DNA from: Caballeronia calidae
GTDB lineage: Bacteria > Pseudomonadota > Gammaproteobacteria > Burkholderiales > Burkholderiaceae
DNA length: 64,000 bases
Assembly (NCBI RefSeq): GCF_900044055.2
Contig: NZ_FCOX02000004.1
Location: 239,143 to 303,142 of the forward strand
Direction: 5' to 3'
Every line of letters begins with the position of its first letter. Position 1 is the first letter of the stretch. The position numbers and the translations under genes are program-made. Positions 1 to 7,293 of the stretch are shown here, one piece after another. Below the pieces are notes generated by a model, which worked only from the letters and a program-made list of their open reading frames with translations, had not been told where the DNA came from and did not search any database.

Positions 1-8
1 GGGGGGGC

Positions 9-443
9 ATGGCAATCACGGAGCAGGTGAATGCGCCCGGCGAGAACCAGATGGGCAACACGATCGATCTCGCAGCGAACAGCGCGAGTTTGACTGGCTT
101 CACTGTGTTCAATCGCGGCAACAACATGATCATCACGCCGGGCAACAATGTGCCTCAGGCTGGTCCCGGCATGTCGATCATGTATTTCCGCACCGGCTCG
201 AATGCGCGCATCGCAGTGCAGTGCGACAACACGCTCGCGGGAAGCCTTGACGCTGGCAATGTGAATCAAGCCGTTTCGTGGGACTTCACGAACCAGAAGC
301 TCATCGCGTTCTCGTCCGGTGTTGGTGCGCTCGCCTGCAAGGTGCTACTCGTCACGACGAACACGAGCAAGATCGTCAACTACAACTCGGGTACCGGCGC
401 ATTGACCTGGACGACCGGTTACGTCGCGCTCATCCAGATCTAA
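9..443 (+). CDS. Phage virion protein upstream of the capsid gene (possible decoration/cement protein)
   Basis: This gene encodes a 144-residue protein rich in Gly, Asn, Thr and Ser with no signal peptide or membrane segment, which suggests a compact beta-rich structural protein. It lies 12 bases before the major capsid gene, the place where tailed phages usually keep a decoration or structural cement protein, so that role is inferred from position only. Only eight bases precede the ATG, including a run of seven G, so an upstream start or a missing ribosome binding site cannot be judged. It could also be another head protein. Confidence 0.6.
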   Translation: MAITEQVNAPGENQMGNTIDLAANSASLTGFTVFNRGNNMIITPGNNVPQAGPGMSIMYFRTGSNARIAVQCDNTLAGSLDAGNVNQAVSWDFTNQKLIAFSSGVGALACKVLLVTTNTSKIVNYNSGTGALTWTTGYVALIQI

Positions 444-455
444 GGGGTATCGAAA

Positions 456-1490
456 ATGCCGAATATTTTTCCGTCTCAGGCCAAGGTCTCGCCGAGCTTC
501 TCCGAGCCTGACTTGATTGTGACGTATGCGCAGGCATCCGGCGCCTTTGCCGCTCTGCCCGGTGGAAAGCCTCGCGTGAAGATCGGCAGCACCGATCTGT
601 ACGTGTACATCAACGCGCTGGATCTTCGTACCGACACGCAGTCATCGCAGGCTGCGCCGAACTTCCTCCCGTCGGCGACGCTAGTCGGCACGTATTACTC
701 GACGCCGACGTACCTGATCCGCACGCGTGCTCAGTGGGACCACCACGACACGGCGGCTGCGGCGAACTATTCCGTCTCGCTGCCGCATGCGCAGGATCTC
801 GCGCAGCGTCAGGGCATCTTCCAGCAAATGCGTACTGCGCTGCTGTACGGATTCAACCCAGCGAATGGCGAGGGCCTGCTGAATACCGTCGGCGCGACGG
901 CCGTCACGCTGCCGCCCGATCCATACGGCAACGACGCAGTCACGACCTACGACAACGGTGCGATGTCGCTCTTCCTGCTCGGTCAGGCTGTCGCGATGAA
1001 GACACTCATGTTCCAGTCGGGTGGCAACATCAAGAACAAGATTGTCTTCATCAGTCCGCAGCGCGTGTTCTTGCAGTTCCAGCTTCAGGGGATCGTGCAG
1101 GTCACGGCATACCAGCGCCCGGGGGCTGGCACGTCGACGACCGCGCAGGTCGTGCAGAACGTCCTGCTCGAGAGCGGAGACGAAGTCGAATGGCATTACG
1201 ACGACACGCTCATCGGCAAGGGTGCCGGCGGCACGGATGCCGTTGTGATGACGATTCCGGAAGTGGAGGTGCCGACGATCCCTGGCATCAACACCAACGA
1301 ATTCGGCAGCATGTCGCCCTCGATGAAGGCTGTGAGCGTGATGTATGCCGACATGGCCGCGCCGATGAAGATCCCGACGCCGGTCCCCGATGGCGGGATC
1401 ACGGAGGTGCAGGAGCTGCGCGTGTCGTCCGGCTGGGGCATCCGCCCGCAGGGCATCACGATCATCTCGATGCCCTATCAACCGTCGTAA
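456..1490 (+). CDS. Phage major capsid protein (DUF2184-like)
   Basis: The 344-residue product resembles the DUF2184 class of major capsid proteins, an HK97-fold shell protein found in some contractile-tail phages. Features that fit are the length, the central segment around residues 90-130 (DHHDTAAAANYSVSLPHAQ, then RQGIFQQMRTALLYGFNP), and the C-terminal region ending GWGIRPQGITIISMP, a receptor-like closing strand seen in such proteins. A purine-rich AAGGGG site precedes the ATG at 456. A strong hairpin terminator follows directly, consistent with a highly expressed shell gene. The family name is from memory of motif style; the capsid role is well supported by gene order before sheath and tube. 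Confidence 0.8.
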   Translation: MPNIFPSQAKVSPSFSEPDLIVTYAQASGAFAALPGGKPRVKIGSTDLYVYINALDLRTDTQSSQAAPNFLPSATLVGTYYSTPTYLIRTRAQWDHHDTAAAANYSVSLPHAQDLAQRQGIFQQMRTALLYGFNPANGEGLLNTVGATAVTLPPDPYGNDAVTTYDNGAMSLFLLGQAVAMKTLMFQSGGNIKNKIVFISPQRVFLQFQLQGIVQVTAYQRPGAGTSTTAQVVQNVLLESGDEVEWHYDDTLIGKGAGGTDAVVMTIPEVEVPTIPGINTNEFGSMSPSMKAVSVMYADMAAPMKIPTPVPDGGITEVQELRVSSGWGIRPQGITIISMPYQPS

Positions 1491-1505
1491 TTCGTCGCTG
1501 TCTCG

Positions 1506-1535
1506 AAAAGGCGCTCTGCGGAGCGCCTTTTTTTA
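1506..1535 (+). terminator. Rho-independent terminator after the capsid gene
   Basis: An 11-base stem (AAAAGGCGCTC at 1506-1516 pairing with GAGCGCCTTTT at 1521-1531), a four-base TGCG loop and a T tract form a textbook intrinsic terminator 15 bases after the capsid stop codon. It would separate the capsid transcript from the connector and tail genes. Confidence 0.85.
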
Positions 1536-1561
1536 TTTCAACAATCCCAGAGGAAGAGATC

Positions 1562-2071
1562 ATGCCAATCCACATTGCCAACTGCACGAAACAGACGCTG
1601 CGCTATTGCTACCGCGCGCCGGAGCAGACGCAGCCGAAGTTTATCGAGATCTCGTCTGGCCATCAGGACATCATCGGGCATGGCTGGAGCGAGCCGCAGA
1701 TGCATGCGGTGGTCGGTCATATGGAGCGGCATGGTTTCCGACCAGCAACCGAAGCGAGCAGACGCCTCACGGAGTTCGCAGGCGTGTTTTACCGCATTGA
1801 GAAGCCGGTGACGGAAACGCAAATCCATACAGGTCACGACGCGCTCGTTGAGAGCCAGCAGAAGCGCAGCGCGCAGGAAGCAACGCGCAGCGCGCTCGCG
1901 TTCGATAGCGCCACGCGTGACCCGAAGAACCGGAAGAAGCGCCTCGCCCGCGTCACGGAAGTGAGCGTCAAGCAGGACGTCCCGCCGCGCGAGAGGCCGA
2001 CGGGCGATGAAGTCGATTTCTCCATGTCGGTCGATCCCGAAGCTCGGTCCGACGCCAAATTGCCGGTCTGA
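1562..2071 (+). CDS. Phage protein of unknown function with a charged C-terminal tail
   Basis: The 169-residue protein begins MPIHIANCTKQTLRYCYR at the ATG at 1562, chosen because GAGGAAGAG stands just upstream and because the reading frame further 5' only shadows the capsid gene. The first 85 residues look globular, with a His/Glu-rich stretch. The second half is strongly charged and probably disordered, with clustered Lys and Arg near residues 120-140 (DPKNRKKRLARV). It lies between capsid and tail genes, so a minor virion or head-completion role is possible, but the family is not recognised. Confidence 0.65.
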   Translation: MPIHIANCTKQTLRYCYRAPEQTQPKFIEISSGHQDIIGHGWSEPQMHAVVGHMERHGFRPATEASRRLTEFAGVFYRIEKPVTETQIHTGHDALVESQQKRSAQEATRSALAFDSATRDPKNRKKRLARVTEVSVKQDVPPRERPTGDEVDFSMSVDPEARSDAKLPV

Positions 2072-2098
2072 CGGCACCATTCGTTCAAGGAAACGACC

Positions 2099-2575
2099 AT
2101 GATGAAGAAGCTAGCATTTGCCCTGGCTGCTGCGCTGATCTCGACCGCCGCATTCGCCGTAGCAAATAACCCGTTGCAGAGCGCGAACAATCTGTCGGAC
2201 GTAGCCAGCGCAGCAACTGCGCGAACGAATCTCGGACTAGGCTCGCCAAACACGCTTATCTCGGCAACGGCACCGACGATCAGCTCGGGCTTTGGTACGG
2301 GCGCGTCAGTGCCGAACAATAACGGCACTGCGGCCTTTACGATTAATGTCGGAACGGGTGGTTCGGCATCGAGCGGTGTCATCGGTCTTCCGGCGGCCGC
2401 GCATGGGTGGAACTGCTATGCGACCGACATCACGACCAACTCGACATCCGTCTTCGTGACCAAGCAAACGGCATCGACGACGACGTCGGCTACGATCGGC
2501 AACTTCAGCGACGTCGCGGTCGCCACTGCCTGGACTGCGAGCGACATTCTCGCGGTGTCATGCTTCGCGTACTGA
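2099..2575 (+). CDS. Fibre-like phage protein with N-terminal signal peptide
   Basis: The product is 158 residues. It starts with a Sec-type signal peptide (MMKKLAFALAAALISTAAFA) and continues with NNLSDVASAATARTNLGL, a motif that recurs in phage tail and head fibres next to the trimeric stalk. The rest is Thr/Ser/Gly-rich, ending in a small domain with three cysteines. The combination of an export-like leader and a fibre motif in the capsid/connector region is unusual; the tailspike at 15512 shows the same arrangement. It may be a head fibre or a surface-exposed virion protein. The role is inferred from these motifs. Confidence 0.6.
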   Translation: MMKKLAFALAAALISTAAFAVANNPLQSANNLSDVASAATARTNLGLGSPNTLISATAPTISSGFGTGASVPNNNGTAAFTINVGTGGSASSGVIGLPAAAHGWNCYATDITTNSTSVFVTKQTASTTTSATIGNFSDVAVATAWTASDILAVSCFAY

Positions 2576-2581
2576 CGCAAC

Positions 2582-3040
2582 ATGGCCTTCGTCGATCCGA
2601 GCACGCCCAATCTGGCGGACTTCACCCTGTTCGTCTATGAGCAAGGCGTGCCCGAAGCGGATCTGCCCGATGACTCGCCATATCTGCAATGGTCACTGAC
2701 AACGGCAGAGGCGAAAGCACTCAACGCGCCGCCACCGATCCCGTCGATCATCTATGTGCTCGCCGTGTACAACCTCGGCATGCATACGCTGCTGAAGATT
2801 GCGCAGGATCAAAGCAATCAGACGTTCTTCTCGGATATACGCAAAGGATTCAAGCTGCTGTCGTTCATCTCCGGTCCGGTAGTGACATCAGCAGACCAGG
2901 GGACATCGAATACCCTGCTCGCGCCGGATTTCCTGAAAGGTCTCACTATGGCGGATCTTGACCTGCTGAAAACGCCGTGGGGTCAATCGTATCTGGCTTA
3001 CGCGCAGTCATTCGGCCCGAACGTTGTGGGTGTGTCGTGA
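2582..3040 (+). CDS. Phage structural protein, connector region
   Basis: This 152-residue protein starts six bases after the previous stop and ends in a four-base GTGA overlap with the next gene, so it belongs to the connector/tail operon. It has a mixed alpha/beta composition with a hydrophobic centre (IPSIIYVLAVYNLGMHTLLK, residues about 58-77) but no convincing signal peptide. Its place between capsid and sheath genes suggests a head-tail connector, neck or completion role. The family is not recognised. Confidence 0.6.
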   Translation: MAFVDPSTPNLADFTLFVYEQGVPEADLPDDSPYLQWSLTTAEAKALNAPPPIPSIIYVLAVYNLGMHTLLKIAQDQSNQTFFSDIRKGFKLLSFISGPVVTSADQGTSNTLLAPDFLKGLTMADLDLLKTPWGQSYLAYAQSFGPNVVGVS

Positions 3041-3462
3041 CCAAGTTATACCTTGGAGTTGTCGATGTGGCATACACGGCCGGCGACGGAAAGTCTTCAA
3101 CGACCACAGGCGACATTGCGACCTTCATCGAGTCTGAGTACCACGTGATGCGTACGTTTCTCGAATTGTATGAAGGCGATATCAGCCAGCTACTTGCCGA
3201 CGAGATAACGGGTGCGATCGAAAGCATTGCCCAGGGAAAGCCTGTAACGCGCCTTTCGTTCGGGGTAGGCACGGACCGTATCGCAGAGAAGTTCCGTGAT
3301 TACCTCGATGCGCGCGAGTGGAAGCAAACGAGCGGGCAGGCAGTGGCCGCAGCCGATCGTGGCGATAACGTACGCAAGAAAGCAAGAAAGCAGGACAACG
3401 GCCGGGCTGAATTCATCGACTCAGGCTTGTATCAAGCCAGCTTCCGCGCGTGGGTCGACTGA
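3037..3462 (+). CDS. Phage connector-region protein
   Basis: The 141-residue product is read from a GTG at 3037 that overlaps the preceding stop codon, a coupling typical of this operon; the longer frame upstream lies inside the previous gene. The protein begins MTKLYLGVVDVAYTAGDG, has a helical centre with acidic residues and a basic stretch near residue 115 (RKKARKQDNGRAEF). The C-terminal part, with GRAEFIDSGLYQ, resembles minor head or tail proteins that bind at the connector, but this is a guess from composition and position. Confidence 0.6.
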   Translation: MTKLYLGVVDVAYTAGDGKSSTTTGDIATFIESEYHVMRTFLELYEGDISQLLADEITGAIESIAQGKPVTRLSFGVGTDRIAEKFRDYLDAREWKQTSGQAVAAADRGDNVRKKARKQDNGRAEFIDSGLYQASFRAWVD

Positions 3463-4418
3463 TGAGCATCCTGAGCGAAGCATCCGGTGCGCCTACCCAA
3501 TTGCAGGCAGCGTTAGAGATTGGCGTCGAGCAGTTGTCGAACAATCAGTCGATCCCGTTTCAGCAGTACACGAAGTACACCTTCGCAGTGGACGGTTTCG
3601 TTTTTTGGGTTGCGACGGGAACGACTCAGATGTTCGATGGCTCGCTACACATCCTGACCGATCGCAAGCAGGACGAAGACCAGACGCTCGCGGCAAATCA
3701 GCTTGTCTTCACTGCTGAAGAGGAAGTGTCGCAGCTCAATGCGATCGCGCCGGACACGATGTGGATTGGAACATGGCAGACGGACAGCGCGACGCTGCGT
3801 GTTGCATTTTCGTCGACGGGATTGAACTATCAGCAGGCAGGGCTGTGGCATTACCGTGGCTTCGCCGTATATCCCGCGCTGGCGTCTCAGCTCGTTGCCA
3901 GTGAGGATGATCTACCATCGGGACCGATCGTATCGAACAGTCTGCCGATCTGGCTCGCGCAGAACAGCATGGCGCCTGTGTATCCATCGTTCCTTGTGCC
4001 CGACAACATAGTGCCGCCGTACATTACGGCGCACATCGAGCCGGAAGAAACGATCGCGCTCGGCGCGTTCCCTATCTATAGATGGCCCGGCACGACGCGT
4101 CCGATGCCGGGACCGGCACCGCTGCACGATCTGCCGAGTTCGCAGCTCATGCGCGATACCGTGCGGCTCACGATGTACGGCTTCACGAACGAAAGCGCCA
4201 TTCAGTTTTATGTCTCGCTAATGGAGTACTCGCTCAACACCGATGATTTCGGCTTTTGCAACTCTCCATCAATCCGCGATGCGAAGCGAACGCAGGTCGA
4301 AATCGCAGCTATTGCGATGAAAAAGACGCTCGAAATTCATGCGTCGTACTACCAGGGAACAGCGGACGCGATCGCGCGCCGGTTGATCCTTTCCGCGTCT
4401 GTCACCACCACTGTTTAG
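3462..4418 (+). CDS. Phage structural protein, about 318 residues
   Basis: The start is the ATG at 3462, which shares one base with the upstream stop. The protein is aromatic-rich and largely beta in appearance, with segments such as YTKYTFAVDGFVFWVATG near the N-terminus and a helical C-terminus. There is no signal peptide. Its size and position just before the small protein at 4428 and the sheath gene fit a connector, neck or virion-associated protein of contractile-tail phages. I do not recognise a named domain. Confidence 0.6.
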   Translation: MSILSEASGAPTQLQAALEIGVEQLSNNQSIPFQQYTKYTFAVDGFVFWVATGTTQMFDGSLHILTDRKQDEDQTLAANQLVFTAEEEVSQLNAIAPDTMWIGTWQTDSATLRVAFSSTGLNYQQAGLWHYRGFAVYPALASQLVASEDDLPSGPIVSNSLPIWLAQNSMAPVYPSFLVPDNIVPPYITAHIEPEETIALGAFPIYRWPGTTRPMPGPAPLHDLPSSQLMRDTVRLTMYGFTNESAIQFYVSLMEYSLNTDDFGFCNSPSIRDAKRTQVEIAAIAMKKTLEIHASYYQGTADAIARRLILSASVTTTV

Positions 4419-4427
4419 GAGAATCCT

Positions 4428-4724
4428 GTGCCTCAATATCCCCTGGTTCCGCAACCTGGCGGCACTCAATCCACGCTCAATATCACCGCTGCCACAGTCA
4501 TTAAAGCGCTGCCGGGTCGTGTTTACACGGTCTCGGTACTCGTTGCAGGATCCGCTGCCGGCGCCGTCTATGACTCTACCTCGACGAGCGGCAACACGGC
4601 TGCTGACCAAATTGCGTCGCTACCTAACGCGGTCGCATTCATCAACACGAACGCGTGGCCCTGCGCGAACGGCATAGTCGTCGCGCCCGGTACGGGCCAG
4701 ACCGTCGCTGTCGCCTGGTCCTAA
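4428..4724 (+). CDS. Small phage virion protein
   Basis: This 98-residue protein is read from a GTG at 4428, supported by a good TAGGAG site six bases upstream. It is rich in Ala, Thr, Val and Gly with predicted short beta strands (RVYTVSVLVAGSAAGAVYDS), resembling small decoration-like proteins. It sits 10 bases after the preceding gene and 20 bases before the sheath gene. The precise role is unknown. Confidence 0.6.
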   Translation: MPQYPLVPQPGGTQSTLNITAATVIKALPGRVYTVSVLVAGSAAGAVYDSTSTSGNTAADQIASLPNAVAFINTNAWPCANGIVVAPGTGQTVAVAWS

Positions 4725-4743
4725 TCGATAGGAGGCTGCTCAA

Positions 4744-6066
4744 ATGACGACTACACCTACGATCGTCAATCTGAATACTGTCGTCACGGAAGCACCCGCG
4801 CCCTCACAGCTCCAACAGAGTGGTGCGTTGATTTCCTTGGGCGGCACGACCCTCTCGACAGGATCAGATCAGTATTGCGGTCAGCTTTCTGACCTGGAAG
4901 CCATTCTCGATACCGGAAGCGGCAATGCCACCGAGTTGCTGCATATGGGTACGACCTTTTTCGCGCAAGGTCAAACGGTTGGCGTGTATGTGCTTGAGCT
5001 CGGGACGGCAGACGATATCGATGATGAGATTGCGCTTCTGGGCACATGGATCACCGATAACCCTGGCGTGTTTTATTCGTATCTCGTTCCGGCCGACTGG
5101 GATGATTCGAAAGACAATGTCGGCAGCGTGATTGTCAGCAACGGCGGCTCAGGCTATACGGCTGCGCCGACGGTGACCTTTTCGGCACCGGGAGCTGGTA
5201 CGACGGCCACGGGCACTGCTGTGATTCAGGGCGGCGCTGTTACTAAGGTTAATGTCACGAATCCGGGCAGTGGATATTCGGCTGCGCCGACGGTGTCTTT
5301 CAGTGGCGGCTCGGGCACGGGCGCGGCAGCCACGGCAAATCTCGTCTCCGCGCTGGATGAGCTGGTGGCGCAGTACTCGAATCCTGAGGGTAGGACATAC
5401 TTCTTCGTCACGACTGACAGTGCGAACGCTTCGATCTATGCGACGCAGAAATCGGTTTTCGCTGTAGCACCTAGCCCGACTGCCGGATCCACGGAATTTC
5501 AGGCGGCCATGCCGTTCTATCAGTGGCTGGTGAATAATCCGGGGCCAGCAAATCCGCTTGCACCAATGTCCTACCGCTTCGGCTTCGGTGTGACGCCCTG
5601 GGTTCGGAAAGGTAATAGCTCGAGCATCAATTCGCTGCTCACCGCTTATTGCAACCTTATCCTGACGGGCGCGGAGGGCGGCATTTCGACAGCATGTCTG
5701 TTCAAGGGCACGCTGATGGATGGCTCGCAGGCGTCGTGGTGGTACGGCATCGACTGGTTCCAGATCCACGTAAAACAGGCGCTGGCTGCTGCCATCATCA
5801 ATGGGTCGAACGAAAATCCGCCTTTGCTTTACGACCAGGCCGGGATCAATTCGTTGCTCGCCGTCGCGCAGAACGTGGCCAACAGCGCTGTCACGTTCGG
5901 CTGCGCGCTAAGCATTGCTGTGTCGGCAGTTCCATTTGCGACATACACGCAGGAGAACCCCGACGACTATCAGGCGGGCGTCTACAACGGATTCTCGGCG
6001 ATTGCGGTCGGTCAGAACGGATTTTTGACCATTAAATTCAATATTGACGCCGTCCAGTTCGCATAA
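4744..6066 (+). CDS. Contractile tail sheath protein with an inserted repeat domain
   Basis: The 440-residue product is placed as the tail sheath because it is directly followed by the tail tube gene, the tail chaperone and the tape measure. Its C-terminal half (ENPDDYQAGVYNGFSAIAV and the closing beta strands) looks like the conserved sheath core, resembling the DUF3383-type sheaths. Residues about 127-200 form an insertion made of two copies of a GSGYxAAPTVxFS unit, a beta-rich surface module also found in other phage proteins. A strong AGGAGG site precedes the ATG. A sheath is expected to polymerise around the tube and contract during DNA injection. Confidence 0.8.
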   Translation: MTTTPTIVNLNTVVTEAPAPSQLQQSGALISLGGTTLSTGSDQYCGQLSDLEAILDTGSGNATELLHMGTTFFAQGQTVGVYVLELGTADDIDDEIALLGTWITDNPGVFYSYLVPADWDDSKDNVGSVIVSNGGSGYTAAPTVTFSAPGAGTTATGTAVIQGGAVTKVNVTNPGSGYSAAPTVSFSGGSGTGAAATANLVSALDELVAQYSNPEGRTYFFVTTDSANASIYATQKSVFAVAPSPTAGSTEFQAAMPFYQWLVNNPGPANPLAPMSYRFGFGVTPWVRKGNSSSINSLLTAYCNLILTGAEGGISTACLFKGTLMDGSQASWWYGIDWFQIHVKQALAAAIINGSNENPPLLYDQAGINSLLAVAQNVANSAVTFGCALSIAVSAVPFATYTQENPDDYQAGVYNGFSAIAVGQNGFLTIKFNIDAVQFA

Positions 6067-6077
6067 GGAGCCGCTAC

Positions 6078-6524
6078 ATGGCAACGAATCCCATGGTCGC
6101 CCAGGGCGTCCTAAACCGGCTGCGCGCCAGTGTGGTCTGCCCAAACTTCACCAACCTGAACGTCACAGCTCCATATATGAGCAAGGCGTTTGTGCGCGTT
6201 GCGTTCAACGGAAAGTTCGTCGAAAAGATCGGCACGGCCACGGGCGCGGTCAACTCGCCCGAACCCTACGTCATCACCACGGTGACAGTCGGCCTGCTAC
6301 GCACGCAGCCGCTGTCGGCCGCATGGCTGATGCAGTCTCAGACGAACAGCAACATCGGTTCCATCTCGGTCCATAGCGACACTGCGGCGTTCGCGCCGAT
6401 CACGCTCGTGAACACGACGATCGGCGACATCGACCCTGGAGCTTTCGACGGCACTGACCCGGTCGTGCGGCTGACTTTGGAAGGCATCTTCTACTTGAAT
6501 AACGATCTGTGGTCGTACGCATGA
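6078..6524 (+). CDS. Tail tube protein
   Basis: The protein is 148 residues, the usual size for a contractile-tail tube subunit, and it is encoded immediately after the sheath with an AAGGAG site. The sequence is beta-rich, ending EGIFYLNNDLWSYA. Tube subunits stack as hexamers to form the inner DNA conduit under the sheath. The call rests mainly on size, composition and the sheath-tube-chaperone-tape order. Its stop codon overlaps the start of the chaperone gene. Confidence 0.75.
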   Translation: MATNPMVAQGVLNRLRASVVCPNFTNLNVTAPYMSKAFVRVAFNGKFVEKIGTATGAVNSPEPYVITTVTVGLLRTQPLSAAWLMQSQTNSNIGSISVHSDTAAFAPITLVNTTIGDIDPGAFDGTDPVVRLTLEGIFYLNNDLWSYA

Positions 6525-7165
6525 CGCAAATCAACGAAGCCATGAACCTGGTCGTTCCGGTCGTCACCGACGTGGTCCGAGAGAAGAAAGACGGACAGGA
6601 CATCGAGACGGTCGTGGTGCGCGTATGGGCGTACCACAACCCTATCGCCCGCGAAGTATTTGAGGCGAACTACCGGGTGCTGGCGGCGACAAAGGCCGCA
6701 CTGTCAGGTCGCGGAGCGGCTTACGCAATGGACGCTGGGCCGCGCATCGCCGCTTTGACGTTGCGCGATGAGGGCCTGCGAGACGCGGAAGCTAGGGGGC
6801 GCTTCGATGCCAATGGAAATACGATCGACGAGGCTGTGCCTGCGTTGCTAGCGGAGATCAAGCGTTTGACCAACGTAATGGTGCCGGGCAGCGGCGGCTG
6901 GGACTTCATGCCGGTGGAAACGGCGATCGCCGCAGGAAAGATCGATGCAGAAGATTGGTCGGAGGCGGAGTCCGCAATCGTTTTTTTTACGTCTCACTGG
7001 TCGATGGCGAAGAAAGCGGAACGCGCGCGCGTGGCCCGATCAGTGGCTTCAGTGCTCCGTGCATCGATCACGTCCTCGTCGCCTATGGAATTCGCCGCTT
7101 CCTTGCCGAGCTCGACAACGGAAACCACTTCGGCGAAGCGGGCGGCGTCGTCGGATCCATCCTGA
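6521..7165 (+). CDS. Tail assembly chaperone, zero-frame product
   Basis: The 214-residue reading frame begins at an ATG overlapping the tube stop codon. It occupies the slot of the lambda G / Mu gp41-type chaperone, between tube and tape measure, and these proteins usually come in a short form and a -1 frameshifted long form. The first 156 residues look like a real acidic/helical protein; the last 59, after the T8 run at 6981-6988, are Ser/Ala-rich and look like low-complexity read-through. The long form would join codons up to 6988 to the -1 frame ending at 7293, giving about 257 residues. Confidence 0.75.
   Translation: MTQINEAMNLVVPVVTDVVREKKDGQDIETVVVRVWAYHNPIAREVFEANYRVLAATKAALSGRGAAYAMDAGPRIAALTLRDEGLRDAEARGRFDANGNTIDEAVPALLAEIKRLTNVMVPGSGGWDFMPVETAIAAGKIDAEDWSEAESAIVFFTSHWSMAKKAERARVARSVASVLRASITSSSPMEFAASLPSSTTETTSAKRAASSDPS
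6980..6988 (+). promoter_or_regulatory. -1 ribosomal frameshift site (slippery T run)
   Basis: The zero-frame codons read GTT-TTT-TTT, so the heptamer T-TTT-TTT at 6982-6988 fits the X-XXY-YYZ rule for tandem -1 slippage. The -1 frame is open from before the site to 7293 and encodes a normal-looking protein. A homopolymer sequencing error would give the same picture and cannot be excluded from one sequence. Confidence 0.7.
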
Positions 7166-7293
7166 GGTATGTAGCAGGTGAGGGATTTCGGGAGACGGTC
7201 GAGCGTTTCGGATCGCAGTATCACGACGCTCGGGAGTTCCGTGAACGCCACGTGCTCGAACTGCTTAACGCACTGAGGATGCCAGGTGTCTAA
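6988..7293 (+). CDS. Frameshift extension of the tail assembly chaperone
   Basis: This 101-residue stretch in the -1 frame (YVSLVDGEESG to ALRMPGV) has balanced composition and predicted helices (EAGGVVGSILRYVAGEGF), unlike the zero-frame alternative. It has no good start codon of its own apart from a GTG/ATG upstream inside the chaperone gene, so it is most simply the T part of a G-T-type fusion that recruits the tape measure protein during tail assembly. It ends overlapping the GTG of the tape measure gene by eight bases. Confidence 0.65.
   Translation, partial: YVSLVDGEESGTRARGPISGFSAPCIDHVLVAYGIRRFLAELDNGNHFGEAGGVVGSILRYVAGEGFRETVERFGSQYHDAREFRERHVLELLNALRMPGV

Noticed and set aside
681..1481. 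Long minus-strand frame opposite the capsid gene
   Set aside because: It is a high-GC shadow with Arg/His-rich composition and no family resemblance; the capsid reading is clear.
5149..5769. Minus-strand frame opposite the tail sheath gene
   Set aside because: It lies entirely over the sheath gene, is Arg-rich and shows no known motif.
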